This document shows, piece by piece, positions 1-13,299 of a stretch of DNA of 64,000 nt. The DNA is from Ricinus communis (Eukaryota > Streptophyta > Magnoliopsida > Malpighiales > Euphorbiaceae). The notes under the pieces are model-generated. The model made no database searches, was not told the DNA's origin, and saw nothing but the letters and a program-made list of their open reading frames with translations. The translations under genes were made by a program, and so were the position numbers. The first letter of the stretch is position 1. Each line of letters begins with the position of its first letter. The stretch lies in assembly GCF_019578655.1 (NCBI RefSeq), contig NC_063257.1:23391939-23455938 (forward strand), in the 5' to 3' direction.

Positions 1-820
1 TTCTAGAATTAGAATTATTATTTAATTAGAAAAGTAATTCATTAATTAATAAGTTAATTAAACAATACAATAAAAATTTACACAGTAATATAATGCCTAT
101 GTATTAATAATAAATACATATATAAAAAAAAAATTTATCTCAGAATCAATAACAAGATAACAAAAGCCTTATATGCTATGAACAGTTCCATTTGCAATTG
201 ATTTGAAGGTAAATGTGTTTTTTGCTCGGTTTAATAATCAATCATGATATAAACAACACTATCTACGTCCTTGTCCTTTTGCATCGTTCGACTTCTGCAT
301 TACCATTTCGCCCTGCTGCTAGCCATTAACCCACCTTTAAAAACAACATTGTTTTAAAAGGGTTTTGGTCTTCTTACACTAATAAAAATATTGTCGTATT
401 GGCATACCCTTTTTAGTCATTGTCCACTCACTGTTGACAAATCCTAAAATATCTCCACACATTTCTCTTTATAACAACTTAGCCGCTCACTCTTCTTAAC
501 CCTTTCTCTCATTAGGATTTTATTACCCATTGTACTATTTCTCTTCTCATGTTTTCTCATCCACTCACATGTCCTAATGAATATCGATTGAAGAAAGACA
601 ATTTGGGATTTATGCTTGAGTCTTTGGAGCTTCCTTTTGAGAAAAATATTTAGTTTTCAGGATATTTTCATGTGGATAGACATTTCAGTCTATCTTGGTT
701 GTTACAATCGAACGACAAGCTAAAATGATAGGTTTTTGGATTGATAGGTAATGATTTCATTTATGCTTTCTCTGTTCCTGCTCGTGTACTTTGTTTAGTT
801 ACTTTATTTTTGCTCGCCCT
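1..820. other. AT-rich noncoding flank
   Basis: No ORF with a recognisable domain and no RNA gene is visible. The stretch ends where the copia LTR begins. It is probably old intergenic DNA. Confidence 0.5.
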
Positions 821-1513
821 TGATACACCAAGAAGAAGGGTTGAATTGGTGTTTGGAGAAGTGATGAAAAATTAAAATTTTGATAAGTAGGAAGGTTAGA
901 GAAGAAGAAAACAAAGATTTATAGTGATACAGGTATTAATAAACCTTACATCTGCTTCCCAATTTCTAATTGGGTATTTCACTACCAATGATCATTTTGT
1001 GGCTGCAAGATCGAACCTAAGTATTTTCAAGCTCATACTCAAAATTTATCCTAGGAGTTTTCTCAAAGCTCACCCCAAAATTAGTATTTAGGCTCACACC
1101 AAACCTTAAAAGAGTTTTTCCTACCTAGGCTAATTTTGAAACCCTTTCTCAAGTGTTTAACGCTCACACTCAAACCATACAAGTGGTTAAGGCTCACACT
1201 CTAACCTGCAATAATTAAAATAAAGATAAAATGGTTACAAAAACATAAAAAAATTAGTAAGCAAAAGTTTAACATTTATGGAGGTTGTCGATCATCCATA
1301 AACAAGGGGGTATCTATACCCTTCAAACTCCATAGAGACATTACATTGAAACCTTAGGCCATCCTCTTTTGTTTTGCTTTACATAATGCATTAATTGCAT
1401 TGACAGACTAAGAATCGCAGTCGCGCTTCTTATTTTGCAGTTGTGATTTATGAAATTCTTGCAATGACTAGTCCATATGGCAAATATGGCCATTGGTGGT
1501 TTCTAACCGTCTG

Positions 1514-4155
1514 TGTCACGACCCGATCTGTGGGCCTGTGACGGGTACTAGGGAATGGGTAGGTGTAAGGCCATCGAATCCCGTAGTAAGCCAACACGCT
1601 CTTACTTAATCAAATATCATAAGATGCTACTGATGGCACAATCCACGATACTGATTCACAATCTAACTTAACCATTCAATTCTACATATTTAATTCGGTC
1701 TGCCAGAAGAATTAGGCGAGATCCGAAACTATAAAAAATTACAGCTGATAAGTCTACTATTTCTACTACGGAGAATCTAAATTTTTACAAGTCAGTATAC
1801 CGAATCAAACACGTCACCCGATGATGAAGGAGTCGGGTTGCTTGATAAGAGCCGCGGGAAGACTAACAAACACAGATATGAAAAACAGTAAAATTGAGAC
1901 TGTCAGTTTCGAGAGTGAGTTAAAATCATATATCCAAAGAAACAGTTACAAAACACTTCAATAACACATTTATTTAATTTTAAATAGATACTAAATCATG
2001 CAAAAATAAATGTGTCATGCCATGCTTAAATAAAATAATTTTCACACACTACGGGATGGAGTACCTCAGCAGAACCCTAATCTCAATAATAAACATCTTG
2101 ACTCTTTCTCATTCTAATAGAACTGGTGCTCAGAGAGCGAGGCTCGACCAGGGTCCTTAAATCCAGCTCAGACACTTAATTATCACTAACACTCTTAGCC
2201 TTTCGACTCTCTTACTCTAATAAGACTAGCTCCCAGAGAGCGAAGCTCGACCAAGGCCCTTAACTCCAGTCTGGTCACTTAGGTTCTAAATAAGCTGGCG
2301 CCTAGAGAGTAATGCTCGACCAAGGACCTTTACTCCGACAAACACACTCTACTAAGCCTAAAGAGCGATGCTCCACCAGGGCAAGTCCTAAACTTTCCTT
2401 TTTAAATTTACCATTTTACCCCTTTTCCATCACTCACGGATTTATACCGGTGCACTCATCAAAATACTATGTTCTACTGCCGTCCCGTCCTGAGTCAACA
2501 CAAAATTGATAAATTCAGTGATGACGAACATGATATATATGAATGGTAATAAAAAAGCATGATATATATATGAATAGTAATTAAAGAGCATGATACATAT
2601 GAATAATAATTAAATGAATAATTTAAACTTGCAATCAATTAATCACAATAACTATTTAAAATTTGTGCATGACACGTACATAACAGATATATGACTTTAA
2701 CTCATAGATTTGATGACCTCCTAGCTCTGCTCCGATGCCTAGGATGGAGCGAGCCGAACTGACGGATTTATCAAGATACTTGATTACTCGATCGACTCGC
2801 CACTAGTCGTTGGAGTCCGATCGACGATTTGAACACACCAACGGACTCGAAATGATGTGCTGATGACGATCTCCGCTTCCGATCTTCCGATTCGACCCCC
2901 GATCGTCCGAAGAGATTTACGGATGATCTTAGCCGTCGATTTGCAAACGGGACGAAACCGGTGCCATTACAAAGCTTGAGCTGAGAGGAGTCCGGATATA
3001 TCCTCCGATCATCCATCCCCCGCCGGAGCTTGCCGGAAAACACGGCTGCCACCCACTTTCTCTCCCCACCGCGAACTTCTATCTCCAGCCACCATTCGCG
3101 TCGCCGCTGCCGCCAAAAGGAAGCTCTCGTTGAGGGGAGTCGATCCCCACTAGAATCAGCAGCTACCGACACCGGAAACGCCACGATCGGCGTCCAAAAA
3201 AAACTGCCACTTTCCTTCCACTCGCCGCCGCTCTGCTTGTCGTCGCTAGCTTCCTCGCCAACGCTAGCCGCCGGTAACATCGCGCCCCGGCGTTGGCGCC
3301 ACCGGACAACGCCTTCCTTCTTCTTCTTCCCCGCTTCCTCTCTCTCTCCCTGATTCTTTTCTTCTTTCTTTTCTTCTATATCGACAATTGGCCCCCAAAC
3401 TTTTCTTCCTTACCATTTGGTTCCTCAACTTTTTAATTACTAACAATTTCATCCAGCAGAAATTCCAATTAACCCTTAAACTTTTTTTTAGCTTTTCAAT
3501 TAAGCCCCTAACTATTTAATTTGGGCTAAATTAGAATCATTGAAAATATATAATTACATATATGCCTTTGCTTTCAAATGTAAAATTACCAAAAAGCCCT
3601 TGCTAACATATTTAATTACAAAAATACCAAACATACAAATTTCCATTAAAACCCCATAATAATAAAATTATACTTTTAATCCTTATTCCAAAATAAATTT
3701 CCAATGTAGTCATAACACACAATTAATTTAATTAATCAATTTGCTAAACATTTTTCAATTAAAATTTAACACCATTAGCTAATTGAAATACCATTTTCTC
3801 CAATAATTCTTTTATAAAATATCCTTTACAATTTCTTTCATAACTCTCAAATATAGAATTTAATTAAATATATTCATTTAGGAAAAAATTTTGAATAACC
3901 AAAAATATAATTTATTTCTCAAAGAATTTACTTAATTAATTTCTTAAAAATTCAAACTAATAGGATATAGAAAATAGCTCATTTATTTGTCTAGCATTAA
4001 AATTCAAAATTGCATCTAAATCATTCCAATTAAACCAAATAAAAGTTAAAGTTAAAATTAATTTAAATAAAAACTCATTTATTAATTATTATTATTATAA
4101 TAATAATAATAATAATAATTATTATTATTATTAAAGAAAAATTTTGGGTATTACA
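1514..4155 (-). mobile_element. Solo LTR of the large-LTR gypsy family (copy 1)
   Basis: On the minus strand this runs from TGTAATACCC to GGGTCGTGACA, the same ends as the LTRs at 42843, 46373 and 50276. It is 2642 bp long, with no internal domain attached. Flanking pentamers are GTCTG (1509-1513) and GTATG (4156-4160), an aged 5-bp target duplication differing at one base. The intact copia LTR at about 7490-7510 shows the uninterrupted site with GTGTG, which supports the insertion. Inside are the GC-rich block (about 2750-3350) and the array of GAGCATTGCTC-type motifs (about 2120-2390). Confidence 0.85.
4080..4136. repeat. Palindromic ATT/TAA microsatellite
   Basis: A run of ATT units flips into TAA units and back to ATT, giving an almost perfect AT-rich palindrome just inside the start of the copy-1 solo LTR. 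The same place in copy 2 (12535-12565) holds only a short ATT/AAC version, so this is a local expansion. Confidence 0.8.
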
Positions 4156-5121
4156 GTATGATTAAGTATGGCATTTGTGGTCACGCTTCTTGCTTCGCGG
4201 TCGCGAAATTGAGAAAAAAATCTCTCTACTGAAATTCTCCAGTTTCGCGGTCGTAACTTGAAAATTACAGTTGCACTTTTTTCACAATCGCACTTCGATT
4301 TTCATACAAAAATGGATTTCTAAAGGTTCAATCTTCAAATGATGAGTACATAAATTCCTATATGAAAATCACTTAAAAACAATATAAGTACTATTCAATT
4401 TGATTGTCAAAATCAAAATTAAGGATTTCTAAGTTACTGAAATAACTTAGGCTAACAATCTCCCACTTTTTGATTTTGATAATTAATTTAAATAAAAATA
4501 ACTAAAGTGCATATGATATACACAAAGTGCATATACTTCCCCTTAACTCATGACAAAGTAAATTTAAAAAATTATTTTGAAGTTGATATCTTCCTTTGAA
4601 GGTTAGAATTGGTTAATTTCTGCATAAGTTCATATTCTCTCCCTCTTTGTCAAGATAAAAAAGGAACATAACACTTGTGGGAGAGAAAGAATGGAGGAGT
4701 AAACCAATAATATTATGTAAGAATTTAAATTATACTGCTTGTTGAAAATAAGCAATAATAATAAGGATGAAAAAATAAATACCAATTGCGCTTAATCCAT
4801 TTTCTTTCCTTTTATCCACTTCTATTTAGTTGGTGAGAGAAGTAGAGTTGATAATTGCTTATCTTTAGTACTCACCATCCAAATGCTAGCTTTCTTTCCT
4901 TGAAAACTTACCTTACAAGAAGATCAATAATTGTTCTTCTTTGGTACCTAAACAAACTTAGGTCGTTGAGAGTTAGTCTTGGAAGGATCCTCTAATTCGA
5001 GGTGAGCCTTCCCAATATAACAAAAGACATTTATATGCTCAAATTTCATGCAATAATGACATTGAATATTGGGTTTGAAATTCTCTTTTGTTCAATAGTC
5101 TTCTTGTTTGGAATTTGAATC

Positions 5122-6774
5122 TCACAAAATTTCTATCTCTATAATACAATAACATATTTTATGTGCATGTGTGCATTTAGGGGCATGCTTCTTGTACATA
5201 AATACATTATTAGTTTCTTTAGGCTTAGCCTTTGGAACTTGTGCTGCCTTTCCTTTTCCCTTAGGGAGAAGGAGGCCTAGTATATGTTCTAATCTCTTTT
5301 GGTACAACCTCCATAATTGATATTTAAGGTGTAGAGGCTTTAATAAATTATGAACTAGATGGAGGTGATGATGATAAATCTCCATTGAAGCCAAGACCAT
5401 CTTTAACAATAGGAGGTCTTTGGGATACAATGAGTACATCTAAAGCTTCCTTTCTCTTGTGAAACTTTGAAATAGAATCTCTTATCTCCTCTATTTCATT
5501 TTTTAAATTATTATATTTTTTACACAAATCCTTAAGTAGGAGGTGATTAAAGAAACTTCATTTAAATAATATTTTAGTTTCAAAAATGAAGAGATAAGAT
5601 TTGAAACTTGTTTTTTCAATTCTTCAAAATCAATTTCTAGTTTAAAATATTTTTCTTTATAAAACTTTATTTTAGAACCATATTTTCCATATTTCAGGTT
5701 ATGACTTCTAAGAGTTCAACATTAATCATATCATGCACATTATGACCATAATTATTATCACAAGTATGAGATGTAGAACATACCTCATTGGAGTCATCTG
5801 CTATGACCATGAAAAAAAGGTTGGAAACTTCTTCTTCATCCTTTTTACTTGAAAGATTATTATCCAAAGTTGCCTTGAATGTTTTTTTTCCCTTCTTGAC
5901 ATGCCCTTGTTTACCACACACATAGTAACTAATGTCCATGCTTGAGCTTGAATAAGACTTCTTGAAAGATCTCTTGTCGCTTTTCTTATTTTTGATAGTC
6001 TCTTTGACCCTTCTAGAAAGCATGACTAAATTTTCATCCTTATCGCTTGTGTCTGAACCACTTGAACTCTCTTGGTATTGCTTGATTGAGCTTTTGAAAG
6101 TAATGGGTTTCTTTTTGTGAACCCTTTCATTCTCTTTCTCTTTCTCATTTTTAAGAGCTATCTCATGGGTAAGAAGCTTACTAATAAGTTCATCAGTTGA
6201 AACTTTACCCAGGTTCTCATTAGCTTCCTTAATACTTGCAACCGTTGAGCCCTAGTCCTTAAGAGGAAGTGCCTTGAAGATTTTATTGATGTCAACTAGC
6301 TTAAAGTGCTTTCCTAATTTTCTCAAGTTGTTGATGATAATGAGAAGTCGATCAGTGACTCTTTCATTAGGCTTCATCTTGAGAAGCTCATATTTGGTTA
6401 TGAGCAATTGAACTTTCTTGGACCTTACTTGTTTAGTCCTTTCGTGATTAAATTCTCCAAGGTTTTCCACATCTTGTATGCAGAGAGGAGGTGTTAAACT
6501 CTTTTGCATTCTTCTCTAGATAAAGAACTCAAGAGAATGATTATACCTCTCTTGTTATTGCTATTGGCTCTTCTATGAGCCTCAACCTATTTGTCTCTAT
6601 CAAGAGACACTTCTACACCATCTACCTCTTTAGTTGGAGGCTTTCATTATTTTTAACCTAATCTCATACATTTACTATATCACAATCAAGATTCGTCTCC
6701 ATTTTATACTTTCAATGGATGTAGTCAGAACCGTCAAAGAACGATCTAAGATTATGTACTCCTTTGTTGGCCAT
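5122..6774 (-). pseudogene. Copia gag pseudogene
   Basis: Gag is the nucleocapsid precursor of the copia element. The frame begins at the ATG at 6772-6774 with MANKGVHN and an FDGSDY motif typical of plant copia gag N-termini, where the expected tryptophan codon has become TGA. The UBN2-like region follows at 6252-6509 (KMKPNERVTDR and similar words). A zinc-knuckle remnant lies near 5890-5930 and reads CGKQGH, but its first cysteine is Tyr and the last is Gly, so it cannot bind zinc normally. A lysine-rich tail lies at 5122-5439. Several stops and frame changes separate the pieces. No pol follows, so the element could not move on its own. Confidence 0.75.
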
Positions 6775-6839
6775 CTAGATCTTTAACTCATGCACTAAAA
6801 ATTGATGATTAGTACTTAGCTCTGCCACATATTAGCCCT

Positions 6840-7718
6840 TGATACATCAAGTAGGGGTTGAATTGGTATTTAGAGAAGTGATGGAAAATTAAAATTTTGA
6901 TGAGTAAGAAGGTTAGAGGAGAAGAACACAAAGATTTATAGTGGCTTGGGTATTAACCAACCCTAAATCTAACCCTCATATCCAATTAGGTATTTTACAA
7001 TTAATGATCCTTTTACAAATACAAGGTTAAACTCAAGTGTTTCCAAGCTCATACTCAAACTTGTTCCTAAGAGTTTTCTCAAGCTCACTTCCAAACTTAG
7101 TGTTTAGGCTCACACCAAACCTTATAAGAGTTTTTCCTACCTAGGCTAACTCTCAAACCCTTTTTCAAGTGTTTAAGGCTCACACTCAAACCTGCAACGA
7201 CCAAAATAAAGATATGGTTACAACAAGATAAGAAAATAATAAGCAAAGGTTGACACTTATAGAGGTTCTTGATTATCCATGAATGACCTTTGGAGGGGGT
7301 ATTTATATCCTTCAAACCTAAAGAGACATTACATTAAAACCTTAGGCCTATCCCTTTTGCTTTGCTTTGCACAATGCATTAACTACACTAACACACTAAG
7401 AATCGCGGTCACGCTTCTTGTTTTGTGATTGCAATTTATAAAATTCCTCCAAGGATTAGTGTATGTGGCAAATATAGTCGTTGGTAGTCTCTAACGGTGT
7501 GATTAAGTATGGCTTTCATGGTTGCAAAATTATGCATAACTCTTTATGCTAAAATTGCCCATTTTCGCGATTGTACCTTGAAATTCATGATCGCGATTTT
7601 CATGTAGAGACAGAATTCCAAAAGCTCAATATTCAATTGATGAGTACATAAATTTATATATGAAATCACTTAAAAATAATATTAGTACTACTCAATTTGA
7701 TTGTCAAGATCAAAATTA
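6840..7718 (-). repeat. 5' LTR of the copia element (5'-truncated)
   Basis: Homologous to 821-1513 plus 4156-4410, including the empty target site of the copy-1 gypsy LTR. Similarity stops at about 7718, short of the TGTTAG start seen in the other LTR, so the first tens of bases are missing or replaced. Confidence 0.7.
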
Positions 7719-9581
7719 GTTTAAATGAGATTGGTTTCTTTTAACCTTTTTGTGTGGATTGTCGATAGCTTTTTTGTTATTTTAGTTTAATGTTTTTTAT
7801 TTTAGTATATGCTCTTGCATGTAGATGGTAAGCTTAACTCGATTTAACCATGGTCCTTGAAGTAAATAATGGGTTGTGGATTTCTTTTGTGATTTTGTTT
7901 GGTGGATATTTGTTGATATTAATTTTTTTATCCATCTCCTTTTTCTGTGTTGTTTCTATTTACACCCAAGTTTAGCACTGGCCCAAGCTAGTAAATTTGG
8001 TCAGGCCTATAGAGAAAGCCCATTTAACTTTTATCTAAATCCTAAAGCCCATGGATTTTGGGCCATATTTGGATTAATATTCTATGAGTAAATCCCTGGT
8101 CAACTGGCCAAGAGTACTCCTTGAGGATTATTGACCTGTGAAAAATGAAGAAGTAGGACGGTGGAAAGACATTTACAGGGTCTTCTAGTAGCTTAAAGCA
8201 CGTTCTTGTGAAGTGGAAAAGAAGGAATACATGAGTAAGCCAAATAGAAAGTAGCGTGGAAATAAAGCATATCCAAAGAAGAAAAAGACATGGTTATGTT
8301 ATGTGAAGAGGAAATTGAGCAGAATAAAGAAGTGAGTGAAGTATGGATAGAAAGTTGAGAAAAGCAAGGAAGTTACATCCTTATCAAAATCTGTAAAATG
8401 TGAAAAACAACAATATATGCTCTCAAGGTAGAGAGTTTGATGGATTGTCGAAGTCCTTCAAAATAAATTACTAATTTTCCTAAACTAACTTGTAGAAATA
8501 GTGAAACCAGGTCGAATCCCAAGGGAACCAATGTGAATAGCTTTTCAAAGTTAAATAAAAATGGAGGGATTTTGAATATTTGAACTAAAATTATAAATAA
8601 ACAGAAAATAATGAAGGCTGAATATTAAAGTAAATAAAAATCAATCTTAACAAACTTCTAATTCAAGTGTGCTAATTCCATCTAATTGTAATCATGATCA
8701 TAGGCTTAAATATCAATTTTTCTATTCAAGTACTTAGTCTACTTATTTGGAAAAGCCGCAACAAGTGTAAATTCTCCTAATATAATGGACTCAAACCCAG
8801 CATCCAAATCAAAACTTACCATTAGTCAACTGGGCACGATAGCATTCCATATCAACTCGATGATAGCATTAAGAATAATGAGAATGACTAAACCAACATT
8901 AATTAATCGAGATAGCTGCAATTGATTTAATCTTGTTCTTTTATTTCCCTAGAGCCTATCATACTAGCTATGTAATTCGAAAAGGCCGCAATCACACACA
9001 CATGAGCCAACTCCTTGCTACTTGTGTCAATCTTTCATGACAATTACGGATCACAAACTCAAAGTTTAGCAATAGAAAAATCAATATCAAATTGAGTCGT
9101 CAGTTCAATCAATATCAAAAATTCATAAATAATAAAGACAAGAAATAAAGAATACTTGAATTAAAGAAGAATTTTGTTAAACACAAAGCCTCGCAAAAAC
9201 ACAATTCAAATTTATTCACTCTTGAATCAGAAACTAAAAGCTTAGCCACACATGGTGGAGCAAGAATTCACAAGAAAAAAATTGTAGGAAATAGAAGAAG
9301 AAAAATAATAAATAATCTCAAAGTACTCAGCCATTCTTTACTTTGTAGAACTAGCCTCCTTATATAGGAAGTCAAACCTAAACCTTAAAAAGATAATCCT
9401 TATGTAAAAAGAAATAAACTTTATATATGATCTTATCCCTATAAGGAAGGATAAGATAAAGAGTAATCTAAACAAATTAAAATCCTAAATAATATGGGAG
9501 TCAGTTTTCTTCATCCAGCACTTCCAAAATAAAGAAAATAACATAAAAGTGGGTCCACCATAAATTTAACTTGAAAATTCA
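7719..9581. other. Noncoding stretch, probable repeat remnant
   Basis: No convincing gene. The 71-residue frame at 7876-8091 shows no family signature. From about 8425 the sequence has the texture of noncoding LTR-element DNA (for example a GTCGAATCCCAAGGGAACC stretch at 8512), but no paired LTR, primer site or purine tract was found, so the class stays open. Confidence 0.4.
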
Positions 9582-12500
9582 GGTTACTAGATAAGAGTCG
9601 CGGAAAGACTAACAGTCACGGATCTGAAAAATAGTGAAATTGAGACTGTTAGTCTCTAGAATGAGTTAAAATCATATATCCAAAGAAAAACAGTTGCAAA
9701 CACTTCAATAACACATTTATTTAATTTGAAATAAAAACTAAGTCATGCAAAAATAAACGTGTCGTGTCATGCTTAAATTAAATAAAATAATTTCTTACAC
9801 ACTACGGGACAGAGTACTTCAGTAGAACCCTAATCCCAATACTAACATCTCGGTCAATTTCAACACTGACATCTCGACTAATCTCAATCTAACATCTTGA
9901 ATCTCCCATTCCAACAGAATTGGCGCCCAGAGAGCGAAGCTCGACCAGGGTCCTTAACTCCAGTCCGGTCACTTAATGTTCACTATCAGCCTTAGCCTTT
10001 CGGCTCTCTTATTCCAATAAGACTGATGCCCAGAGAGCAAAGCTTGACCAGGGACCTTATCTCCAGTCTGGTCACTTAGGTTTTCAAATAAGCGAGCGCC
10101 CAGAGAGCAATGCTCGACCAAGGACCTTTACTCCGGCAACCACACTCTACTAAGCCCAGAGAACCAGGGCAAGTCCTAATCTTTCCTTTTTAAATTTACC
10201 TATTTACCCTTTTCCATCACTCTCAGATTTCTACCGGAACACTCATCAAACTCTTATGTTCTATTATCGTCCCATCCCGAGTCATCATGCAATGATAAAA
10301 TCAATGATAAAAGAAGAACATATATGAATAGTAATTAAAAAGCATAATACATATGAATAATAATTAAATTAATAATTAAACTTGCAATAAAATAATCACG
10401 ATAGCAAATCAAAAATTTATGCATGACATGTGCATAACCGATATATGACTTTAACTCACAGCTTTGACGACCCTTAACTCCGCTCCGATGCCTCGGGTGG
10501 AGCGAGCCGAACTGACAGATTATCTAATAACAGAAAATAATTAATCAATAACATTGAAACAATTGACAATTTAATCCTAGGTCTAGACTCCTAGGACTGA
10601 CTGTCTAAGAATCTCGACTCGGAAGAATTCTACCGAAAATCCGGCAGAACCTCCCCTAAAACACGAACGTTTACCCCCCGTAAAACGGGTCCAGGACCTG
10701 CTAGAAAAATACTTCAAATATTCAACAATTTAATACAACAGGAGTCGGGTTCTCAAGACTTCACTATTTTTCCCGACTCCCCACACAATACAATTCATGA
10801 CTGTGGCAGGCAGTCCGACAAATAATTATTTTAACTCACAAATATTTTCTAATACACAACACAATTCAATAAACACATAATTTACCAAAGAATTCTAAGA
10901 TTAATGGGCCAGAGAAAAATTACCGAGACACTTGATCGCTCGGCCGACTCGCCTCTAACCGCGGAGTCTGATGGACGATCCGAACACACCAATGGACTCG
11001 GAACGACGTGCTGATGACGATCCTCGCTTTCGATTTTTTGATCTAACCCCCGATCATCCGAAGAGATTTGCGAACGATCTCGACCGTCAATTTACAAACA
11101 GAGTCTGATCGCCACGAAACCGGTGCCATTGCGAAGCTTGAGCTGAGGAGAGTCGGGATACGTCCTCCGATCGTCCATCCCCACCGGAGCTTGCCGAAAA
11201 AAGCCGGCTGCCCCCTACTTTCTCTCTCTACCGGATGTTCCATCTCGGGCCACCATTGGCGTCACCGCTGTTGCCAGAAGAGAGCCTTCGCCAAGGGGAG
11301 TCGATTGCCACCGAGATCAGCCGACAAGGCCGCCGGAAAAGCGCCCGGAAGTCATTTGCCTCTTCCTCGCTTTCCGGCCGCCGCCACGCTTGCCAATGAA
11401 GTCGCTCCGGCCGACCCGTGCCGGTGGTCGGCCGACCCGTCTGCCGGTGGTCGGCCTCCGGCGCCCATCTTCTTCTTCTAGTCTCCCTCTCTCTCTCCCC
11501 GATTCTTCTTTTCTTCTTCTCCATATCGACATTTAGTCCTTGAATTATTCTTTCTTACCTTTTGGTCCCTCAACTTTTTTAATTACAACAATTTCACCCT
11601 GCAAAATTTTCAATTAACCCCTAAGCTTTTCTTTAGCCTTTCAATTCAGCCCCTAACTATTTAATTTGGGCCAAATTAGAATTATTAAAAATATAAAATT
11701 ACATATATACCCTTGCCTTCAAATGCAAAATTACCAAAAAGCCTAATTACAACAATTTCAATACTTTTTTAATTATAACAATTTCGCCCTGCAAAATTTC
11801 TAATTAACCCCTAAACTTTTCTTTAGCCTTTCAATTAAGCCCTTAACTATTTAATTTGGGCCAAATTAGAATTATTGAAAATATATAATTACATATATAC
11901 CTTTGCCTTCAAATGTAAAATTACCAAAAAGCCTAATTACAACAATTTCGCCCTGTAAAATTTCCAATTAACCCCTAAACTTTTCTTTAGCCTTTCAATT
12001 AAGCCCCTAACTATTTAATTTGGGTCAAATTAGAATTATTGAAAATATAAAATTACATATATACCCTTGCCTTTAAATGCAAAATTACTAAAAAGCCCTT
12101 GCCGACATATTTAATTACAAAAATACCAAACACACAAATTTCCATTAAAACGCCATAATAATAAAATTATACTTTTAATCCTCATCCAAAAATAAATTTT
12201 CAATTTAGTCCTAACACACAATTAATTTAATTAATCAATTTGCTAACTATTTCTCCAAAATTCTTTCATAAAAACATTCTTTACAAATTTTTCCATAATT
12301 TTTCAATATAATTTTATTTATATAAATATGCATTTGGGGAAAAATTTGAATAACCAAAAATATAATTTATTTCTCAAGTAATTTACTTAATTAACTCCTT
12401 AAAAATTAAACTAATTGGGTATAGAAAAAACTCATTTATTTGTCTAATATTAAATTTTAAAATTGCATATAAATCATTCCAATTAAACCGAATAAAAAAA

Positions 12501-12585
12501 TAGAGCTGAAATTAATTTAAATAAAAACTAGTTTATTAATTATTATTAATATTAACATTATTAAATGAAAATTCTGGGTATTACA
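9582..12585 (-). mobile_element. Truncated gypsy LTR of the large-LTR family (copy 2)
   Basis: Minus strand. It begins with TGTAATACCC at 12585 and is collinear with copy 1 through the AT-rich start, the GC-rich block (10940-11530) and the GAGCATTGCTC motif array (about 9915-10170). Similarity ends abruptly at about 9582, so roughly the last 350 bp of the LTR, including the GTGACA end, are missing and no target duplication can be seen. Confidence 0.8.
11587..12105 (-). repeat. Tandem triplication inside the copy-2 LTR
   Basis: Three successive units start at about 11587, 11777 and 11941 (periods about 190 and 164 bp). Each has the same order: AACAATTTC, then AATTAACCCCTAA, then AATTTGGG, then ACATATATACC. 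The other LTR copies carry this segment once, so the triplication happened in this copy. Confidence 0.85.
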
Positions 12586-13299
12586 ACAATGAAGCAAATA
12601 TATATCAATGTTTAAAGTATGCAATATGAAGATAAAGACAAAAGCATAAATATCGATTCAAGAGTTAAAGTCTTAAAGACTTGATAAAATCATCAAGTAA
12701 TAAAGATAGAAAGAGTGATAGATCATATAAAGGTAATGTAAAGAGCATGTGGAGTCAAGAAACTCATGTGAACAAGTATTATGATCTCCATGGAATAAAA
12801 TAAGTTAGTTGAAGCCTGAAGAATAAATTGTACTACTTGGAAAAGTCTATGAGGGCAAGCCATTTATGGATGGATAGCAACATCAGTCTAGTTTTAGAAA
12901 CAAAAGTTAGAATAAGTTTTAGAACTAGAAAAATAGAGTTTTGAATTTTTAAGTGAATTATGCTCAAACTACTAGATTGGACTATAGCGGATGAGGTCAA
13001 TTAGAATTAGTGGTTTTATTTCTACAAGAGGATTTCTAACACTGCCTTCTCCAAATTTATAGTCTTAGAATTTTAGTTTCATATGCAAAAGGTTTTACAT
13101 CAATCTGTGGTGTATGAAAGACGCAACAACTAAAATACTGAAACTAGACAGAGATAAGCAAAAGTGTTACACATAAATAAGCAATAAAATATTTTTATTT
13201 TTTGGAGTATGAATATAATTGTTCTTGGCATTTCTCAAAACTACAAAGTTGTATTAGACTAGTGAAAGTTTCAAATAAAAAAATGATCCATCATTTGGA
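12586..13299. other. AT-rich noncoding spacer
   Basis: No ORF of interest, no RNA gene and no clear repeat boundary is visible between the copy-2 gypsy LTR and the copia-like LTR remnant. Confidence 0.45.

Larger units (their letters stand above)
821..4456 (-). repeat. 3' LTR of the copia element, split by a nested solo LTR
   Basis: The LTR sequence is 821-1513 and 4156-4456 (994 bp once the nested insertion is removed). It matches 6840-7718 along almost all its length, including the segment with repeated TCGCGGTCGCGA-like words. On the minus strand it begins TGTTAG directly after the purine tract and ends in TGTATCA. Confidence 0.75.
821..7718 (-). mobile_element. Degenerate Ty1/copia element, gag only
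   Basis: Two related blocks of about 0.9-1.0 kb (821-1513 plus 4156-4456, and 6840-about 7718) flank a 2.4-kb internal region that carries a gag remnant on the minus strand. Next to the 3' LTR, minus strand, lies a polypurine tract of the type AAAAAGTGGGAGAT (about 4457-4471). Next to the 5' LTR is a weak primer-site-like stretch ending in GGCAGAGC (about 6819-6833). No protease, integrase, RT or RNase H frame is present, so pol has been lost. The 5' LTR lacks roughly its first 45 bp relative to the 3' LTR, so the outer target duplication cannot be tested. LTR ends are uncertain by about 6 bp, because both copies are bordered by the same GCCCT. Confidence 0.75.

Noticed and set aside
2771..3452. 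ORFs in the GC-rich block of the copy-1 solo LTR (both strands)
   Set aside because: They lie inside an LTR, overlap each other on opposite strands, and are best explained by high G+C. The one recurrent frame is reported only as a finding.
4080..4136. Hairpin terminator
   Set aside because: An AT-rich trinucleotide palindrome in a plant LTR; no transcript end is implied.
11043..11532. Four overlapping ORFs in the copy-2 LTR
   Set aside because: Same GC-rich LTR block; overlapping frames on both strands show no known domain.
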